In this document: piece after piece, positions 32,112 through 40,493 of the stretch
Layout of the letters: each line of letters begins with the position of its first letter
How positions within the stretch are numbered: position 1 is the stretch's first letter
Assembly (NCBI GenBank): GCA_049973945.1
Contig: JBMFJH010000013.1
Coordinates: 1-42,653, forward strand
Source of the DNA: Acd1 sp049973945
GTDB taxonomy: Archaea > Thermoproteota > Thermoprotei_A > Sulfolobales > Sulfolobaceae
Direction of reading: 5' to 3'
DNA length: 42,653 nucleotides
Notes under the pieces: generated by a model
Seen by the model: the letters and a program-made list of their open reading frames with translations, nothing else
Told to the model about the DNA's origin: nothing
Databases searched by the model: none
Position numbers and translations under genes: made by a program

Positions 32112-33173
32112 ATGTTGTCCCAAGAAGTCGAGAGGGCGATCAGGGAGATGGGCTTCAAAGACCTGACTCCCGTCCAGAGGGAGACTATCCCCCTCATGCT
32201 CTCAGGTAACAACGTGTTAGTCCAAGCGAAGACGGGGAGCGGGAAGACCGCGGCCTTCGGTATCCCCATAGTGGAGCTAGGTAGGAGGGCTTTAGTCCTC
32301 TCCCCCACGAGGGAGCTCGTGAGGCAAATTGCGGATCACATAAGGGCAATTGGGAAGTACAAGGGCGTTAAGGTCGCCGAGATCTACGGCGGGATGCCCT
32401 ACGACCCCCAGATCGAGGAGCTAGAGGGGGCTAACGTGGTTGTTGCCACCCCGGGCAGGCTGATAGATCTTTGGAAGAGGGGAGAAGTGGATCTCTCCTC
32501 CTTCGAGGTGGTAGTGGTCGACGAGGCCGACCTCATGCTGGACATGGGCTTCATCGAGGACGTGTCGCTAATCCTTTCGAACGCCGAGAACAGGAAGATT
32601 ACTGGGATGTTCTCCGCTACAGTCCCTAAGGAAGTGGAAAAGTTGGCAGAGAAGTTCATGCCAGAGTACGAGCTAGTTAGGGTCAGCCACGGCTTGGCCG
32701 AGGTAAAGCACAGGTTCGTCTACGTTAGGGGCTGGCAGGACAAGGTTCAGGCCCTGAGGAGGGAAATAGAGCACAGCGACGGCAGCGTCGTGGTCTTCGT
32801 CAAGACGAGGGAAGGAGTCAAGAGATTGGCGAGGCAAATGAAGGGCGCGGTAGAGCTCAGGGGAGACCTGCCGCAAAAGGTCAGGAACAGGAACATAGAC
32901 CTGTTCAGGAAGGGGAGGGTAAGAGTCCTGATAACTACTGACGTCGCCTCGAGGGGAATCGACGTGCCCAGCGTGAATAAGGTCATCAACTTCGACGCCC
33001 CCGAGAGCCTGAAGACCTACGTCCACAGGGCTGGTAGGACGGGAAGGATGGGGAGGCCTGGGGAGGTCGTCACCCTGCTCACAGAGAAGGAGAGGGGTTT
33101 AGAAGAGGAAGTCAAGAGGTTGATACAGTCCGTTAGCAGTGGGGTAATCGAGGAAGTGAGCGCGTTCGACTGA
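32112..33173 (+). CDS. DEAD-box RNA helicase
   Basis: 353 residues from ATG 32112, just the two RecA domains, as in archaeal minimal helicases. Motifs in order: Q-motif GFKDLTPVQRETIPLML, I AKTGSGKTAAF, Ia PTRELVRQI, Ib TPGRLI, II VVDEADLMLD, III FSATVP, IV VVFVKT, V TTDVASRGIDVP, VI HRAGRTGRMG. It unwinds RNA duplexes or displaces proteins from RNA with ATP, useful in ribosome work or in cold stress. No extra C-terminal RNA-binding tail. The promoter sits in the gap with the HEPN gene. The 45-residue N-terminal extension that is open upstream is unlikely to be used. Confidence 0.93.
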   Translation: MLSQEVERAIREMGFKDLTPVQRETIPLMLSGNNVLVQAKTGSGKTAAFGIPIVELGRRALVLSPTRELVRQIADHIRAIGKYKGVKVAEIYGGMPYDPQIEELEGANVVVATPGRLIDLWKRGEVDLSSFEVVVVDEADLMLDMGFIEDVSLILSNAENRKITGMFSATVPKEVEKLAEKFMPEYELVRVSHGLAEVKHRFVYVRGWQDKVQALRREIEHSDGSVVVFVKTREGVKRLARQMKGAVELRGDLPQKVRNRNIDLFRKGRVRVLITTDVASRGIDVPSVNKVINFDAPESLKTYVHRAGRTGRMGRPGEVVTLLTEKERGLEEEVKRLIQSVSSGVIEEVSAFD

Positions 33174-33268
33174 GCGCGGGCCTTAGCTCTCTGACGTCTT
33201 CGTGCGAAGAGCCAGAGCCGGTCTTGGTAAACGGGGAAAAAGCGAAGGAACTTAACGCCGAAACCCGA

Positions 33269-34243
33269 TCACGAGCTGAATATAGGCAGCTGGACGTGGA
33301 GGTTGTGGAGAACCCAGCTAGTGTCTACGTAATGGGGAGCGTTGCCCGTGATTATGTCGTGGAAGAGCTCGACCGCGTAGACTGAGAGTAGCGACGGCTG
33401 GTTGGTTATGTCCGTGGCCAGCCCCGAGATCACGTAGACCCTATCCTCCTTGACGGCCGGCGTGTTCCCGTAGTACTTCTGCACCAGCCCCATCACGTAA
33501 GTGTAGTTCATGCCGCCCGAGTCCACGACGATGACCTGCGGCTGTGCCAGGATAATTTGCGAGGGCGTTACTTTCGCCCAGCCGGAGTAGTTGGCTAGGG
33601 AGTTGACCGCCCCAGCGCGCGCTATCAAGTCGCTGATGAACGTCCCGTTCCCGGCGACCCACGCGCTCCCGTCCGGGTTTATGTAAACTATCACGGCGAC
33701 GCTGACGTTGGTCTGATTGTAGTGCTTCAGGTGGGCCTCATACCAGTTCAACAGCTCCTGCCCCCTCGAGCTCAGGTTGAAGTAATTCGCGACCTGCCTT
33801 ATCTGCTCCTCTATCTGAACGAGTCCTGTCGCGTAGTCAGAGTTGGTTATCAGCACGCGCAAGCCCGCCTGTTGCATTTGTGGAATGTACTTCCCGCTCA
33901 GCCCCCACTCCGTGACTACCACGGTGGGGTTGAGTAGGAGGATCCCGGAGACGTTAGGGCTGACTAATGACTGGAAGACAGTGACGTTACCCGGCAGTTG
34001 GGACGTGAGGTTAAGGGTCTGCAACAATTGATAGGAGTACTGGTCTAGGCCCACTATGTCCCTCCCCAAGCCGAGGGCGACCAGGACTTGGGTGTCGGAG
34101 GGGGCCAGGCTCACTATCCTCAAGCGCGTTTGGCCCGACGTCGGGTTCGCGGTCTGGGAGTGTTGGAAGGAAAGGTAGGCTATAGCGGAGAGAAGTACAA
34201 TTATTATTAAAATTCCTGATACAAATACAAGGGTTCTGTTCAT
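33269..34243 (-). CDS. BtuF/FhuD-type binding protein for a metal chelate
   Basis: 324 residues. Residues 5-25 (LVFVSGILIIIVLLSAIAYL) anchor the protein in the membrane; then a short linker and a two-lobed fold joined by one long helix (YATGLVQIEEQIRQVANYFN). TRLRIVSLAPSDTQVLVALG and IVGLDQYSYQLL are the usual opening of the cobalamin/ferric-siderophore class. Ligand type cannot be read from sequence: cobalamin or iron chelate. It diverges from the permease gene, with about 60 bp between the starts, so both share a control region. Confidence 0.85.
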   Translation of the reverse strand: MNRTLVFVSGILIIIVLLSAIAYLSFQHSQTANPTSGQTRLRIVSLAPSDTQVLVALGLGRDIVGLDQYSYQLLQTLNLTSQLPGNVTVFQSLVSPNVSGILLLNPTVVVTEWGLSGKYIPQMQQAGLRVLITNSDYATGLVQIEEQIRQVANYFNLSSRGQELLNWYEAHLKHYNQTNVSVAVIVYINPDGSAWVAGNGTFISDLIARAGAVNSLANYSGWAKVTPSQIILAQPQVIVVDSGGMNYTYVMGLVQKYYGNTPAVKEDRVYVISGLATDITNQPSLLSVYAVELFHDIITGNAPHYVDTSWVLHNLHVQLPIFSS

Positions 34244-34304
34244 GGGCAGGATTGGATATATTGTACATCCTTTTTAAACTCTTCCTTGAATCCGCTCCTT
34301 TACA

Positions 34305-35342
34305 ATGTTTATAAGTAAATGGATTAAGTATCCAAACGTGAACTTCAAGAGGAGGGCGTTGGCGAGCTCAACGCTGGCCCTAACTGTGCCCTTCGCTGTC
34401 GCGTTCGGCCTCGCTTACGGCGACGTGAAAGTGCCGCTGAGCTACTTCCTCCACCCGCCCAACGGGGCGTGGGAGACGGTAGTCTACGAGATCAGGATCC
34501 CTACGGTGATCGCCGCGGCCCTCGTCGGGGCCATCCTCTCGGTCAGCGGGGCGGTGATGCAGAACCTCCTCAGGAACCCGCTGGTCGACCCCTACATAGC
34601 GGGAACCGCGGCCGGGGGAGAGTTCGGCGCGGTGTTGGCCCTCTACCTTCTGACCCTGGGCGTAATACCTCTGCTCTCCATTTACGTCGTTCCAGTCCTG
34701 GCCTTCTCATTCGCCGTCCTCGCCACGCTGGTCTCGATCTCCCTTGGGAAGAGGGGCGGGATCTACGGGATAGTCGTTGGGGGAGTCACGGTGTCCTACG
34801 CGTTCGGCTCCCTGACCTCGGTGTTAGTAGTCCTCATGGCCCAGGTCAACCCCCACGTGCCGCCGCTGACATTCTGGTTGCTGGGCGAAGTGGTCGTGGT
34901 GGGGTATTCTACTGTAGCTATCATGGCCCTCATGTTCGCGATCGTCTTCGCGACCGCAGTCCTGACGGCCAGGGAGATCGAGCTGGTGACTCTCAGCGAC
35001 GAGATGAGCTACTCCCATTCGATAAATCCCAACAGGTTCAGGCTGGCCTGGCTGGCCCTCATCAGCTTGGCCACTTCCTACGCGGTCTCGCAGGTCGGGC
35101 TCATAGGCTTCGTGGGGATCATGGTTCCTCACCTGGTCAGGATGCTGGGCTTCAAGGGAACCAGGGAGCTCGTGACCCATTCGGCCGCGCTCGGGGCCTC
35201 GATAACCGTCGTGGGGAACGCCATTTCCCACGGGGCCTTCGGGGTTACAGTCCCCCTGACTCCCGTCCTAGCCCTGTTAGCTACTCCCGTAATAGCGTTC
35301 CTCCTGGTGAGGCTGAATGCTGGTCAAGGGGTTGAGGGTTGA
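34305..35342 (+). CDS. BtuC/FecCD-type permease
   Basis: 345 residues with about nine to ten membrane helices. The family block VVYEIRIPTVIAAALVGAIL and AVMQNLLRNPLVDPYIAGTA (with RNPLADP-like motif) is diagnostic. Further on, SQVGLIGFVGIMVPHLVRML carries the G-x-I-x-F-V-G-L-x-x-P-H motif that contacts the ATPase. It moves a cobalamin or iron-siderophore ligand across the membrane. The ATPase gene overlaps its end by 26 nt. Confidence 0.9.
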   Translation: MFISKWIKYPNVNFKRRALASSTLALTVPFAVAFGLAYGDVKVPLSYFLHPPNGAWETVVYEIRIPTVIAAALVGAILSVSGAVMQNLLRNPLVDPYIAGTAAGGEFGAVLALYLLTLGVIPLLSIYVVPVLAFSFAVLATLVSISLGKRGGIYGIVVGGVTVSYAFGSLTSVLVVLMAQVNPHVPPLTFWLLGEVVVVGYSTVAIMALMFAIVFATAVLTAREIELVTLSDEMSYSHSINPNRFRLAWLALISLATSYAVSQVGLIGFVGIMVPHLVRMLGFKGTRELVTHSAALGASITVVGNAISHGAFGVTVPLTPVLALLATPVIAFLLVRLNAGQGVEG

Positions 35343-35979
35343 GCTCGGAGGGAGGTTAGTCCTCGAAGACGTTTCCCTGGAGCTCTCGCCCGGGGTAACG
35401 GCCGTGCTGGGCCCCAACGGATCTGGCAAGACGACCCTGCTGAGGACGATAATAGGGATGATAAGGCCGAAGGAGGGCGAGGTGGTGCTGGACGGCTACG
35501 ACCTCTCGTTCGTCCCCGCCGAGGTCTACCCGGCCAGCCTGACCGTGGTCAACGTCCTTAAGTCCGGGAAAAGACGGGGAGAGTACGAGAAGTACGTGAA
35601 GTTGCTGGGGATAGAGGGGTTACTGTACAGGGACTTCTCCACTCTCAGCACCGGGCAGAAGAAGCTAGTGCTAATCGCGAAGGCCCTGGCCGAAGGTGAC
35701 CTAGTTGTGATGGACGAGCCTTTGTCAGGCCTCGACCCCAGGAACAGGAAGCTCCTCCTCGAGGTAATCCTCAGCTTGAAGGGGGAGAAGTCGTTCTTGA
35801 TGACGTCGCACGAGCTCGAGCTGTTGAGGTACTCCGACAGGGTGGTCGTGATGAAGGAGGGGAGGGTTGTCTTCAGCGGGCCGACGAGGGAACTGACTGA
35901 AGAAGCCATTTACGAGGTTTACGGAGTGAGGGTGAAGAAGGTAGTCCAGGGCGACGACGTCATTTTCTGCGTGGATTAG
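35317..35979 (+). CDS. BtuD/FecE-type ABC ATPase
   Basis: 220 residues. Walker A GPNGSGKTTLLRTII, signature LSTGQKKLVLIAK (an LSGGQ variant), Walker B LVVMDEPLSGLDPR, switch MTSHELELL. Shorter than most FecE proteins, as the start is right at the first strand. It powers the permease encoded just upstream; starts overlap. The Q-loop is not obvious and the segment after Walker A (GEVVLDGYDLSFVPAEVYPA) is short, which could mean a slimmer helical domain. Confidence 0.88.
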   Translation: MLVKGLRVELGGRLVLEDVSLELSPGVTAVLGPNGSGKTTLLRTIIGMIRPKEGEVVLDGYDLSFVPAEVYPASLTVVNVLKSGKRRGEYEKYVKLLGIEGLLYRDFSTLSTGQKKLVLIAKALAEGDLVVMDEPLSGLDPRNRKLLLEVILSLKGEKSFLMTSHELELLRYSDRVVVMKEGRVVFSGPTRELTEEAIYEVYGVRVKKVVQGDDVIFCVD

Positions 35980-36131
35980 GACGGCCACGCACTTCCGACA
36001 CATTCATCGCGAGCCCCTTGGGGCGTAAAACGCCGTTGACTTTCGGGGGTTCTCGGAGCTAGGCCTCATTCGCGTTAAGTATGGGCTTACTTTCCTTGTC
36101 GGGTTCGCTAACGTACGTTTAGACCAACCCC

Positions 36132-37478
36132 TCAGACTAGGACTTCCAGCTCGACGCTCTGGGGGACGTCCAGCATCCCCAAGAACACCGAAACGGGTAT
36201 CACGTTGTTGTCCACCCTGTCCCTGCTCAGGACGTACACCCTCTTCATCCTCCCCAGGATCCTCTTCTCGGCCTTAACTGCGCCGAACTTCACCTCGAAC
36301 CCGACCAACTCCTTCCCCATCTTCACGACCGCGTCTATTTCTCCCCTTACCTTCGTGTAAAAGGTCTCGTAGAGCCTGGACAGGTGGGAGACCACTACGC
36401 CCTCGACGAGCTTGCTCTCCTCAGGTAGGTCGGTCAAAGTCCAGGAGGCGAAGGCCCTGTAAACGAAGGGGTCGACGAAGTAGAACTTCTTCTCCTTCCT
36501 GTACAGCACCTTTCCCTCCAAGTCCACCTGGTTCAGGACCTTGAGCAAGTACAGCCTCTCGAGGAGCTCGATGTAGCTTATGGCGGTCTTCACTGTGCCC
36601 ACCCCGAAAGACCTCGATAGGGTGTGGTAGCTGAACTCGCTCGACGTCCTCTCTATAATCCCCTTAACCGCGAGCTTGAAGAAGGTCTCGCTCCTCCTCA
36701 GCTTGTTCACGTCGCTGACCACGCTAGATATGAAGTCGCTGACCGTCTGCCCGCTCACCTTCCCGAGCCTGACGTAGTCCCTTACGGCGTTGGGGAAACC
36801 TCCCGTTACCAAGTACCTCTCGAGAAGGTCGTCCAGCTCGCTCAGGAAGTGGACGTTCTGTAAGTAGTTCGAGAGGACGAAGCCCAGGTCGCCCTTGGGA
36901 ACGCGAACGCCGAACAGCTCAGCGTACTTCGAGAAGGGTAGGGGGAGCATCAAGAGGTTCTTCCCTTTGCCCCTCCTCCCGGGAAAGGTCTCCACTTCCC
37001 TCTTGGCAGCCATGGACAGGGAGCCGGTGACGACCAAGACGTCGTTCCTGAAGTCACCCCTGTCTATCCTGACCTTCAGGGCCCTGTACCACTCCTTGGG
37101 GTAGGTCACCTCGTCCAGGAGGATGAAGGACGAGGATACGCCGTTGGCCTTCCTGAACTTCAGGTAGTCGCCCAGGACTTCGTCCAGCTCCTTGTAGTCC
37201 GCCAGCTTGTCGCAGGAGAAGTAGAAAATAGACTTCGGGTTCACCCCATCGTCAAGCAACTTCTTCACTAGCAGAATCAGCGCGGTCGACTTCCCCACTT
37301 GTCTGGGGCCGAAGACGAAGTTCAGGGAGTAAGGGGTCAAGCTCACCTTTTGGACGACGTCGGGAACCCACTTGACTTCCGACTCCTCGTATTTCCTGAA
37401 GGTCTCTACCTCGCCTATCCTCTCCCCGGAGACCCACCAGGGGTTGAACTCCTCTATCACTGTGGATTCAGACTCCAC
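36132..37478 (-). CDS. Archaeal AAA-type ATPase with DUF4143-like C-terminal domain
   Basis: 448 residues. Walker A is VFGPRQVGKSTALILLVKKL, Walker B SSFILLDEVTYPKEW, and an arginine-finger-like stretch VLVVTGSLSMAAKREVETFP. The C-terminal half (YHTLSRSFGVGTVKTAISYI; the final KVRGEIDAVVKMGKELVGFE with E-x-D-A-V) resembles DUF4143, a PD-(D/E)xK-nuclease-like fold. Such proteins are widespread, usually stand-alone, and their substrate is not established. Promoter region: two copies of TCCACA/TGTGGA type motifs overlap the start, and the start GTG itself lies in one of them, so auto-regulation is likely. Start GTG 37478. Confidence 0.82.
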   Translation of the reverse strand: MESESTVIEEFNPWWVSGERIGEVETFRKYEESEVKWVPDVVQKVSLTPYSLNFVFGPRQVGKSTALILLVKKLLDDGVNPKSIFYFSCDKLADYKELDEVLGDYLKFRKANGVSSSFILLDEVTYPKEWYRALKVRIDRGDFRNDVLVVTGSLSMAAKREVETFPGRRGKGKNLLMLPLPFSKYAELFGVRVPKGDLGFVLSNYLQNVHFLSELDDLLERYLVTGGFPNAVRDYVRLGKVSGQTVSDFISSVVSDVNKLRRSETFFKLAVKGIIERTSSEFSYHTLSRSFGVGTVKTAISYIELLERLYLLKVLNQVDLEGKVLYRKEKKFYFVDPFVYRAFASWTLTDLPEESKLVEGVVVSHLSRLYETFYTKVRGEIDAVVKMGKELVGFEVKFGAVKAEKRILGRMKRVYVLSRDRVDNNVIPVSVFLGMLDVPQSVELEVLV

Positions 37479-37514
37479 AATGACTTAAAAATAATGTTTA
37501 CTCGGACTCCACAA
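37461..37514. promoter_or_regulatory. Operator-like repeats at the ATPase start
   Basis: An inverted repeat TGTGGA (37461-37466) / TCCACA (37474-37479) overlaps the GTG start. A direct repeat of GACTCCACAA occurs at 37471-37480 and 37505-37514, 34 bp apart. Between and beyond them lie TATA-like A/T runs (37484-37495, 37515-37523). The set looks like a repressor site. Confidence 0.45.
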
Positions 37515-37815
37515 ATATTTAAAAACAGAGTTGGTGAGCCCAACGTCGTAGAGCCAGTGGCAGGCTAGTCGAGCCACTACGGGGTGACTTTCGCTGGCGA
37601 AAACTGATGCTGCCGTCCGTGACGCGACGAGTCCCCGAGGTCGGTTCGATGCACTGACGTTTAACACGGGAAGCGAGCTGTTGCCGAAAAGCCCAACTGA
37701 CCCCACAGGTTCCGGTTCGATGCAGGATTCCCGCGTTATCGGAGCCTCAGATCTCATGACATTGATGGCCCAGACCTCGGCGAGGAACGGAACGGCCTCA
37801 GCCGTTTACCCCACA
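37515..37815. other. Non-coding GC-rich insert with internal repeat
   Basis: No gene. The minus strand reads openly but lacks family resemblance and a promoter. The 12-mer CGGTTCGATGCA occurs twice (37642-37653, 37713-37724). The stretch may be the remnant of an insertion sequence or an unannotated RNA. Confidence 0.35.
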
Positions 37816-39522
37816 TCAAGGCAAGAAGGAGAAAACTGCGTAAGTAGCTAAAGACGCGACGTAGGCAAGTGCTAGATTAACCGCTACGCTCAGGGCGGTG
37901 AGCCTCCAGCCCACGACTTTATACAAGGCGGACAGCGTGGCCACACACGCGGAGTAAAAGGCCGTGAAGACCAGGAACGCCATGATGCTGGGCACTGGGA
38001 GGTCCGCCACGACGTGCATCCCTCCGGTGGCCTCTAGTAGCCCCAGGACGACCTCCTTGAATATCCACCCCCCGATCAGCGGCACTACGACCTGCCACGG
38101 CAACCCGATTGGTTCGAAAACGGGCTGAATCGCCCTGCCCGCAATGCCCAGATACGACTGCGACACGTCCTCTACGAGCCCCTCGGGCCCGAAGGCCTGA
38201 AGCGGCCACAGCGCGATTACGGCTAGAGCTATGAGGAGCCCAGCCTTGCTCATGAACTCGGCGAAGTTGGTAGCGACCTTCCGCGTGTATACGCTTAAAC
38301 TCGGCCACATGAGGGGGGCAGGCGGCACGAAGCCCAGTGCCCCACCCTTAACTCTCAAGATCCTCCTGTAGATGAAGGAGGCCACTACTGTGAACAGGAA
38401 CGCCACGACGTACGGGAGGAACACCGCCAAAGGTATCAGGTAGGGGACCTTCGTCAATGCCGCCGTGGCCACGGCCGTGAATATCGCCAGTCTGGCGACG
38501 CACGGGATGAACGGCGCGAGCAACGCCGTGACTACCCTGCTCTCCCTCCCCCACATCACCCTCGCCGTGGCGACGCCGGGCACGTTGCACGAGGCGCTGA
38601 CGAACAGGCACACCACACCGCGAGGCGGCACGCCTATCCTAGCCAGCTGCCTCTCGACAGCCCTAGACAGGAGGGCTATTAGCCCGCTGTCCTCGTAGAA
38701 GGTTATTAACATGAAGGCGATCAACACGTACATCGAGATCGATAACAGCGTCAACACCGAGCCCCACAGAGCTTCTACAACAAACCTCCCGAGTAACCCG
38801 CCGACGGAGTTGGTCACTGTATCGGAAACGTAGGCGTCGAGCGAGTCCAGTAAAGACGCCAGGGAGACCGGTAGCTGGCCTCCCCACGGCGTAACCCCCT
38901 CGATGAGAGCCATGAGCAGCAACGTGGTCACAAGGCCTATCCCGAAGAGGAACAGTGCCGCGAGCGCTGGACGAGAGAAGGCCACCGACTTAGCCAAGAC
39001 GTGGGGCGGCACGCTGAGTTCAACTGGACGAACTTCCGATCTAGGAAAACCCCTGGCCAGTAGCCCTTTCAGCTCAGGAATCCCAACTCCTTTGGTCGCG
39101 ACGGTGTACACGACGGGTACTGACAGCCTTCTCGACAGCTCCTCAGCTGTGTAAGGGGGCCTCCATAGATCGGACATGTTGAAGACGACCAGGACGGGCT
39201 TATGCCTGCTGACTATCTCGGCGAGTTTGAGGCCCTGGTCGAGCGCGTGGGGGGCGGTCACCACTATGACCCCGTCGTAGTTGCCCTCGATGGCCTCTTT
39301 CAAGGCGAGCTTCTCGTCCTCATCCACCGGGTTTTCAGGGTTGAACACGCCCGGGAGGTCTACTATCTCCACGGTCTCCGTCCCGCTCCTCATTACTCCC
39401 TTATGTATCTCGAGGGTCGTGCCCGGGTAGTTCGCAGTCTTCACGTAATGCCCGGTGAGAGCGTAGAACAGCGCGGACTTCCCGACGTTTGGAGGGCCCA
39501 ATAGGGCGTATCTCTTCGTCAT
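37816..39522 (-). CDS. feoB: FeoB, ferrous iron transporter
   Basis: 568 residues from ATG 39522. The N-terminal G domain has G1 LGPPNVGKSALFYALTG, G2 region TANYPGTTLEIH, G3 DLPGV, and G4 NMSD. The C-terminal part has about eight helices with Gate motifs: FVSASCNVPGVATARVMWGR (Cys-Asn-Val-Pro) and PLIGGWIFKEVVLGLLEATG. The helical guanine-dissociation region after the G domain is short, as in other archaeal FeoB proteins. It imports Fe(II) across the membrane. No FeoA gene is visible alongside. A perfect palindrome between TATA and start probably controls it. GTG 39534 is an upstream alternative but lies next to the predicted transcription start. Confidence 0.92.
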   Translation of the reverse strand: MTKRYALLGPPNVGKSALFYALTGHYVKTANYPGTTLEIHKGVMRSGTETVEIVDLPGVFNPENPVDEDEKLALKEAIEGNYDGVIVVTAPHALDQGLKLAEIVSRHKPVLVVFNMSDLWRPPYTAEELSRRLSVPVVYTVATKGVGIPELKGLLARGFPRSEVRPVELSVPPHVLAKSVAFSRPALAALFLFGIGLVTTLLLMALIEGVTPWGGQLPVSLASLLDSLDAYVSDTVTNSVGGLLGRFVVEALWGSVLTLLSISMYVLIAFMLITFYEDSGLIALLSRAVERQLARIGVPPRGVVCLFVSASCNVPGVATARVMWGRESRVVTALLAPFIPCVARLAIFTAVATAALTKVPYLIPLAVFLPYVVAFLFTVVASFIYRRILRVKGGALGFVPPAPLMWPSLSVYTRKVATNFAEFMSKAGLLIALAVIALWPLQAFGPEGLVEDVSQSYLGIAGRAIQPVFEPIGLPWQVVVPLIGGWIFKEVVLGLLEATGGMHVVADLPVPSIMAFLVFTAFYSACVATLSALYKVVGWRLTALSVAVNLALAYVASLATYAVFSFLP

Positions 39523-39541
39523 CTTCACCAACACTAATTAC

Positions 39542-39553
39542 AGTAACGTTACT
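39542..39553. promoter_or_regulatory. Perfect palindrome in the feoB promoter
   Basis: AGTAACGTTACT, a 12-bp perfect palindrome, sits directly downstream of the feoB TATA (AAAATTTTAATA, minus strand 39553-39564) and about 20 nt upstream of the start. The position between TATA and transcription start suits a repressor such as a DtxR-family iron regulator. Confidence 0.55.
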
Positions 39554-39598
39554 ATTAAAATTTTCAATTATTTTCATAACTAATAAAAATAGACCTAA

Positions 39599-39929
39599 CT
39601 ACTTATTATCCAAATAAACTTTCGATGCAATTTCAAGGATCCGGGCCAAATCCGGAGGCCCTCGAACTCGCTCAGGGATAACCAGGTTCCTGTGAGAGCC
39701 GTGGAAGTGATGGGGATGCCCGCAAAGAACCCAGTCCGGCGGTGAGGAAACCGGTGACGACCTCCTCCGCCTCAGCTCCGGATTTCAGGGCCAAGCGGGC
39801 GAGGATCCCCTCTGTCAAGGTCGCCGGACTGCCTGGCCACTTCCCGTCCTCGATTTTCCCGGCCAGTGAGGAGTCCACTAGCGCCGACATGCCGGCCACG
39901 AGCCCGAGAGCGGTGGAAAGGTAATTCAT
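39599..39929 (-). pseudogene. Small hydrophobic protein gene with two −1 frameshifts
   Basis: As it stands the gene encodes 85 residues ending in out-of-frame sequence. Adding one base in each of two G runs (39730-39732 and 39659-39661, coding-strand G) gives one clean protein of 110 residues: start MNYLSTALGLVAGMSALVDS, middle LTEGILARLALKSGAEAEEV, end GFFAGIPITSTALTGTWLSL and PPDLARILEIASKVYLDNK, with a stop at 39599. A TATA (CTTATACT) lies about 25 nt upstream of the ATG. Family not recognised. Either an intact gene with sequencing errors or a recent pseudogene. Confidence 0.5.
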
Positions 39930-40188
39930 TTCACTTCGACGTATCGTAATAGTATAAGTTGGTTATAAGCTTTAGCTCATGTCGCCAATTGAAGCTCTTC
40001 CGGCTTCAGGTCAGCCTTAATCGAGGACGCTGACGACCAGCGCGACTCAGAATGAGGCGCGAGGGAGACTTCACTCCCCTTTATGACGAGCGCGAGTCCG
40101 CACCCACCTGGGGAAAAGGGTACGTGGCTTCTTGCCCCCTTCGGTTCGAATGGGGAACAAAAAGCCGTAACGGGGAAAACCTTTTCCC

Positions 40189-40320
40189 TTACACGTCCTT
40201 CCCCTCTAGGCTAACGTCCTCCACTTCCTCTGGCCTGACTCCCGCCTCCTTCAGTACCTTCTCCATGACCTCTACCGAGGGGAAGACGACTACCATTCCC
40301 CTGACCTTCTTCACTATCAC
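40189..40320 (-). CDS. Short charged protein (43 residues)
   Basis: Clean frame from GTG 40320: a hydrophobic strand (VIVKKVRGMVVVFPSVEVME) then a charged helix-turn (KVLKEAGVRPEEVEDVSLEG). The pattern recalls the ends of small metal- or nucleotide-binding domains, but I do not recognise it. An in-frame stop lies upstream (40342-40344). Codon use is typical of local genes. It converges with nothing and has no obvious promoter, so it might be a remnant. Confidence 0.4.
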   Translation of the reverse strand: MIVKKVRGMVVVFPSVEVMEKVLKEAGVRPEEVEDVSLEGKDV

Positions 40321-40493
40321 GGGAATTGCCTCAGATATGATTTAGGGAGAGGGTGCCGAATACCGATTTGCCTGAGCTCGAGATCAGATGTGTGACTGGA
40401 TAGGGCTCAAAAAACCTTCCTATCGAGGGTAAACGAAGGGGCGAAGAAACATTAATATACATAATTAAATTAATTATTCACGTCACATAGTCG

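Noticed and set aside
34200..34320. A cobalamin riboswitch or other leader between the divergent BtuF- and BtuC-type genes.
   Set aside because: The gap is only about 60 bp, AT-rich and without a structured element; it holds just the promoters.
37485..37757. 90-codon minus-strand frame upstream of the ATPase gene.
   Set aside because: It runs through the promoter and operator-like repeats and its composition (Ser, Val, Ala, Arg) is not typical of the local genes.
40138..40160. tRNA T-arm-like GGTTCGAAT segment.
   Set aside because: The flanking 5-bp stems do not pair and no acceptor or anticodon arm follows. I found no complete tRNA anywhere in the window.
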